Assembly: GCA_015039315.1 (NCBI GenBank)
Contig: WIDE01000051.1
Location: forward strand, 158,206-222,205
Direction of reading: 5' to 3'
DNA length: 64,000 bases
Origin: Clavulina sp. PMI_390
Lineage: Eukaryota > Basidiomycota > Agaricomycetes > Cantharellales > Hydnaceae
How positions within the stretch are numbered: position 1 is the first letter of the stretch; each line of letters starts with the position of its first letter. The position numbers and the translations under genes are program-made. Below, piece after piece: positions 58,976 to 64,000 of this stretch. The notes under the pieces are model-generated. The model ran no database searches. It saw only the letters and a list, made by a program, of their open reading frames with translations, and was not told the DNA's origin.

Positions 58976-61066
58976 ATGCGTGATAAGATACTACCGAGAA
59001 GGGCTGCCTGCATCCAATGTCGGAAGCTCAAGGCAGTGAGTGTGTCAGCCTGCGTGGCACATACTTCCACTTACTCATCACCACAACTGCTCGCTCTTGG
59101 TCGTAGAAGTGCAACGGCTCCAAACCAAGCTGCAGTCGATGTCTTCATCTCCGCAAACAGTGCGTGTATGCTGACGAACTCGAGCTCATAGCTCGTGGTC
59201 GTGCAACAGACTCTCTACAAGCTCGACTCTTGACGCTAGAGTTGACCGTGAATAAGCTGGCACTCTCGTCGGGATACGATCTTTCTATGAGCTCCGCTAG
59301 GCTTCAGGACCGAATCGCGCGCTTAGGGCAGTCTCAACATCGGCCCAGCCTCGAGCTGACTTCATTACCAATGTACATTTGTGGTGAGGTCAGCAAGCTT
59401 GACGCACTAGCTTCAAAGGTCATGGCTGGCGAGCAAATACCGCCAGAATACCCCAAGGCCGGGGATATATTCGACATCGATCGACTAGTTGTTGAACGCA
59501 CGATGGACGCATTTCAGTGGACGCAAGGGGAAGCGCTTCCACTGTCAATGTCACTCTACCTGTGCGTCCCTCTGACTTACGCTTAGCTATTACTAATAGT
59601 AGTTCTGCAGGATTGGCCTGTTCCTACCCTATCGCTCCCATTTCCAGTTCTTCATGCCTCTCCCTTATTTCATTCACTGTCTCTCACTGTCGCACTCCGA
59701 TCCTGCATCTATCCACCCCTGCCTGCGAGAGGCATGCCACCTCGCAGCATGCAGCATCCTGGGAGGACGGTGGGCTTCTCTCGAGCCCTACTTCTTGGCG
59801 CGCACTCGTCGATTCCTTGACGAGATCCTCCTCGTCGCTGATCTCCAGCACATAACCCATTTCCTCTGGGCAAGCAGTCTGCTGGCTTCATACCTTGCAA
59901 GAGCACGCCGAATCAAAGAGAGCTACGCCGTTAGCACTACTGCCTACTGCATATCTCGAGCATGTGGATTTCTTGCCACTCTTTGCTTGCCAGGCCAGGC
60001 CGAGTATGGAGAAGAAAGTTACCTCATACCTCCTCCGACCACGGAGGCTGAGGCGCTCGATCGTCTTTGGCTCATGCACTCACTTTTTCTTCTGGACCGG
60101 ACGGTGCATACGCTGGCCGGGCTACCGACAAGCTCCCTCTGCCCGAAAATCCAGAAACCTTGGTTAGAAGATTTCGTGGCTACGGTGCAGGTTGAGAGCC
60201 TTTATCATCTCATGATACCTTTTCTATAGCGACTGAAATAGACTTCTCATCTATATAGATACCACTGATAAATGATGCGGAGCTCTCATCAATTTGGCAA
60301 TCAGATGTGCACCGGAACGTTTCGGTGACGCACGTTTTCCATCGAGTGAAGGCATTAGCTCCTTCCCTTTCAGGTTGGACCTTCGAAACTCTTCATTTTA
60401 CAGGTTTATTGTTGCTCACCGCGTCCATTCTGCAGAAACCACTTTCGCTAGAGACAACAAGGACCCCACATTACACCCCTTCATCCTCTCTCATGATTCA
60501 AAGATCCCCGCATTTTCAGACGCGATTAACGAGTCCAACCCCGATATTCTGTTCTCCCATGCAACGCTGTACGGGAGCTCGCTTGTCTTGCACAGTATGC
60601 GCGCAGGACAAGATTCCAACGCAAAAACGGAGATGCTGCGGTGTGCGCAAACTCTGGTAGGGATTTGTAAGGAGCTTCAGGGGCACAAACGTCCCCACCT
60701 TGTGTTGTCGTCATTAGTACCGATGGTAAGCTCTCCGTCAGGCCGCGATAATGGTGTGTCAGTGAGCAAGCTGACCATGAGGCGTTAGGTGCACATGATG
60801 AACGCGGTCAGGATATTTGCTCATGAACTACGAGGGTCTGAAGTCCGAGAAAATGCAAAGCTGGCAACCGAGTACTGTAAATCCATTGAGACAATCCTCG
60901 ATTTCCTCGATACTATGACTGCCTTGTATCCAGCATGGGGTACGTGTCTACATTGGAATCTCAAAGCTGTCGTTGGCTGATCTACCTTGGCTTCTTATTT
61001 TTAGCGGACTCGACCAAGGCCCTCAAAGACCCACTAATGGCGACGCTGGAAGCCCTTACGGTCTAA
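58976..61066 (+). CDS. Zn2Cys6 transcription factor, paralogue B
   Basis: Same family and exon layout as copy A. Exon 1 (58976-59035) is 'MRDKILPRRAACIQCRKLKA'. The next exon starts at 59107 with 'KCNGSKPSCSRC' and 'LHLRKQCVYADELEL', giving a complete CX2CX6CX6CX2CX6C cluster. It continues with 'LTLELTVNKLALSSGYDLSM', 'LPMYICGEVSKLDALASKVM', 'HLAACSILGGRWASLEPYFL', 'DRLWLMHSLFLLDRTVHTLA' and 'MTALYPAWADSTKALKDPLM'. TAA at 61064-61066. No frame break seen. Copy C follows in the same direction, 481 bp downstream. Confidence 0.88.
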
Positions 61067-61547
61067 TCGCCATCCTCGGTCCGCACTGTCACGACCTGTA
61101 TTCTAACTCTGGTCAGGTGGTATTTTCAAGGTATTGGCTGTGGTGAATCTACAAAGTTAGGGTGCCAGTCACCAATAAATGTTCTTGTATCACACTAAGA
61201 AAATCAAAAGCTTTGTGAGCTTGGGAGCAGGTCCTTAGCGAACTCAACTCTTTTTGGGCAATAATAGTTTTTCAGGACCCGCTGGGAATCCGCAGTTCTT
61301 GGCGTTTGAGAAGCGGGACACGTGATTGTAGACGCTGGTTGCTGATCACATCGACGACATGCCCCTCCCCGAGCGTCTCTGGATCACCGACGGGGAGAGC
61401 TGCCAAAATCTCGATCTATTCTATTCTTAGGACAATATAGGCCGAAGCCGTCAAGCCCTTCGAGATATTTATTTAGTACCGGATGACTGCTAGGCTGCCG
61501 CTACATCTTCACCAGAAACTGACTCACAATACTCCCAACCGGAACAC
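61067..61547. promoter_or_regulatory. Repeated intergenic segment and promoter of copy C
   Basis: The copy B 3' flank and copy C promoter. From about 61075 it aligns with sequence after copy C (63650-64000). Elements: CACGTG 61319-61324, CCGACGGGGAGAG 61387-61399, and a TATTTATTTA stretch near 61466-61475. Confidence 0.65.
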
Positions 61548-63636
61548 ATGCGTGATAAAATCCTTCCAAGAAGAGCTGCATGCCTCTCGTGTCGTAAGCT
61601 GAAGGCAGTGAGTGCATGTCACATATCGGGTCCTTCGCTTTCCATTTACTCAAACTCTCTTGTGCATAGAAATGCAATGGCATGAAACCAAGCTGTGGTC
61701 GATGCCTACATCTCCGTAAACCATGTGGATATGCTGATGAGGTCGAGCTCATAGCTCGGGGTCGCTCAACAAGCTCCTTGCAAGCACGCTTCTTGATGCT
61801 GGAATTGACAGTCAATAAGCTGGCGCTTTCCTCAGGCTACGATCTAGTCGTGAGCTCGTCTAGGTTGCGGGAGCGAATCGAACTCTTGGGACAGCTTCAG
61901 GGACGAATAAGGCTAGAACTAGCCTCACTACCAATGTGTATTTGCGGCGAGGTCAGCAAGCTCGACGCACTGGCTTCAAAGGTCATGGCTGGCGAGCCTA
62001 TACCGGCAGAATATCCCAAGATTGGGGACATGTTCGACGTCAATCGGCTAGTCGTTGAACGCACGATGGACGCATTTCAGTGGACACGAGGGGAGCCGTT
62101 GCCTCTATCAATGTCACTTTACCTGTGCGTTGTATTCCATCATACCCGCGATAACCTATAGCTGGCTACTGAGACATGATCCCCATAGCATTGGATTGCT
62201 TCTACCGTATCGCTCTCACTTTCAGTTCCTTATACCGCTCCCATATTTTTTCGACCGTCTGTCCCTCCCGTACTCACACCCTGCGTCCATCCACCAATGC
62301 CTGAGAGATGCATGTCATCTCGCGGCATGCAGCGTTCTTGGGGGCCACTGGGCATTCCTTGAGCCGTATTTCTTGGCGCGCACTCGGCGATCCCTGGACG
62401 AGATTCTTATGACAGCTGATCTCCAGCATGCAACCCATTTTCTTTGGGCTAGTACCCTACTGGCTTCCTACCTTGCGAGAGCGCGCCGAGTCGAAGAAAG
62501 CTACGCAGTCAGCACTTCTGCATATTGCTTAGCTCGCGCATGCAATCTCCTTGCCTCTCTTAGCGGCGAATACCAGATCAACTATACGGCGGATGGTTTT
62601 CTAATACCTCCCCCAACCACAGAGGCCGAAGCCCTGGATCGTATTTGGCTAGTTCACTCACTTTTCCTTATTGACCGAACGGTGCACGCGCTGACGGGGC
62701 TTCCTATGAGTGACCTCTGCGACGAACTCCGGAAGCCCTTTCTGGAGGACTTTGATATTGCATGGAAGGTTAGTTCTTTATCTCATCTCCCTGTTTCCAG
62801 ACATTGAAGTGGACTTCCCGCGCGTGAAGATGCCAATGATAAAGGATGCGGAACTCTCGTCAATTTGGCAATCAGGCGCGCATCGAAACATCTCAGTGAT
62901 GCACATTTTCCATCGGGTGAAAACATTATCCCTGTCGTTTGATAGTAAGACCCTAAAACTATGTCATGGTATGGTTTTGCTGTTGCTCACCGCTCGTCTG
63001 GTTCAGAAACAGTGCCCAGTCAAGACAAAAAAGACCCCACATTACGACAATTCATCCTCTCTCATGATACAAAAATTCCTTCACTCTCGGACGCTATTAG
63101 TAACTCCAACCCTGATATTCTCTTCTCGCATACAACACTTTACGGAAGCTCGCTCGTATTGCATAGTATGCACGCAGGAGAAGACATCCATGCAAGAACG
63201 GAAATGCTGCGATGTGCGCGAACCTTGGTGGGGATCTGCAAGGAGCTGCAAGACCACAATCACCTCCATCTCGTGTTGTCATCTCTGGTGCCGATGGTGA
63301 GTCTCGTATATACCTACAATGGCAACGCGATTTGCAGTGAACTAACGCCCAACACAAGGTCCACATGATGAATGCAGTGCGGATATTTGCACACGGACTA
63401 CGGGGGGCCGAAACTCGGGAGAATGCGAAGCTTGCAACCGAGTACTGTCAATCTATTGAGACAATCCTCGATTTCCTCGATAATATGACTGCCTTGTATC
63501 CAGCATGGGGTTCGTGTCCATATTGGAAGCTCAAAGATGTCGTCGGCTGATCTACCCTGGCTCGTTATTTTCAGCGGATTCGACCAAGGCGCTCAAAGAT
63601 CCTCTAATGGCGACGCTGGCAGCCCTTACGATTTAA
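61548..63636 (+). CDS. Zn2Cys6 transcription factor, paralogue C
   Basis: Tandem duplicate of copy B. ATG 61548 ('MRDKILPRRAACLSCRKLKA'). After the first intron 'KCNGMKPSCGRC' and 'LHLRKPCGYADEVEL' complete the zinc cluster. Then 'LMLELTVNKLALSSGYDLVV', 'LPMCICGEVSKLDALASKVM', 'HLAACSVLGGHWAFLEPYFL', 'HATHFLWASTLLASYLARAR', 'DRIWLVHSLFLIDRTVHALT' and 'MTALYPAWADSTKALKDPLM'. TAA at 63634-63636. Intact by eye. Differences from copy B are spread throughout, so the duplication is not very recent. Confidence 0.87.
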
Positions 63637-64000
63637 CATAATGAAAATAGCCATCTTTTGCTCGCACCGTCACAGTCTGTATAGTGATTCTAGCCAGGTG
63701 GTGTTTTCAAGGTATCGCACAGTGTGTGATGAAGCTGCAATGGTAGGATCCTGTTTACCAATAAGTGTTCTTGTATCACACTAGGAATATCAAAAGTCTT
63801 GTGAGCTTGGGGCAGGTCCTCAGCGACCTCAACTCTTTTTTTTGGGAATAATAGTTTTCCAGGAACCTACTGGGAATCTGCAGTTCTTGGCGTTTGAGAA
63901 GTGGGACACGTGATCGTAGACGCTGGTTGCTGATCACGTCGACGACATGCCCCTCCGCGAGCGTCTCTGGATCACCGACGGGGAGAGCTGCCAAAATCTC
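63637..64000 (+). repeat. Third occurrence of the regulator 3'-flank/promoter segment
   Basis: 63776-64000 aligns with 61194-61418 (offset 2582 bp), including CACGTG at 63907-63912 and CCGACGGGGAGAG at 63975-63987. This is the sequence that precedes copy C, so the window stops in what looks like the promoter of a further copy. Confidence 0.75.

Noticed and set aside
1..64000. CRISPR arrays, rRNA genes and intact transposons
   Set aside because: No regularly spaced repeats, no rRNA-like sequence, and no transposase or reverse transcriptase frame was seen on either strand.

Overview
The window is nuclear DNA of a filamentous basidiomycete, most likely an Agaricomycete. Genes are packed on both strands and broken by many short introns (about 45-80 nt, GT-AG with occasional GC-AG). 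Several gene families look basidiomycete-like: a multi-pass membrane protein resembling the DUF6533 group, an expansin-like secreted protein, and a local family of Zn2Cys6 regulators. A Ceratobasidiaceae-type genome is possible, but that is inference only.

Layout, left half. The 3' part of ORC3 (+) meets UPF3 (-) tail to tail. UPF3 shares a promoter region with an SSK2/Wis4-type MAPKKK (+). A Ser/Thr-rich multi-pass membrane protein (-) follows, then a DOG/GPP-type sugar-phosphate phosphatase (-) divergent from GAL7 (+). NDC80 (-) is divergent from an MDR-type oxidoreductase (+). A PI-PLC X-domain protein (-) is divergent from an expansin-like secreted protein (+). Next are an unknown basic/Ser-rich protein (-), a decayed copy of the expansin gene, and a DUF6533-like membrane protein (-). 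About 2.5 kb with no recognisable gene follows, then a FAR-17a/AIG1-like membrane protein (-).

Layout, right half. This is a duplication-rich block. One Zn2Cys6 regulator (copy A, -) lies left of FUN14 (-) and NOP2 (+). Three tandem M1 aminopeptidases (+, about 4.1 kb each) follow, then RPS21 (-), then two tandem Zn2Cys6 regulators (copies B and C, +). The window ends inside the repeated promoter of what should be a fourth regulator.

Main points. (1) Very small exons recur: 6 nt in the HAD phosphatase (second catalytic Asp), 13 nt in the PI-PLC protein (catalytic His), 10 nt in NOP2, and a run of 18, 7 and 17 nt kept in all three aminopeptidases. (2) The aminopeptidase paralogues differ in predicted address. 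Copy 1 has an upstream in-frame ATG giving a presequence-like extension and ends in -SKL. Copy 2 ends in -SKL only. Copy 3 has neither. (3) All four regulator promoters share a CACGTG box and a CCGACG-type box 62-63 bp apart. Housekeeping genes (ORC3, NDC80, UPF3, NOP2, RPS21, FUN14) appear intact and unrelated to each other in function. The HAD/GAL7 pair and the aminopeptidase/regulator block are the places where neighbourhood may reflect shared function. Exon borders were read by eye from splice motifs, frame and family conservation.
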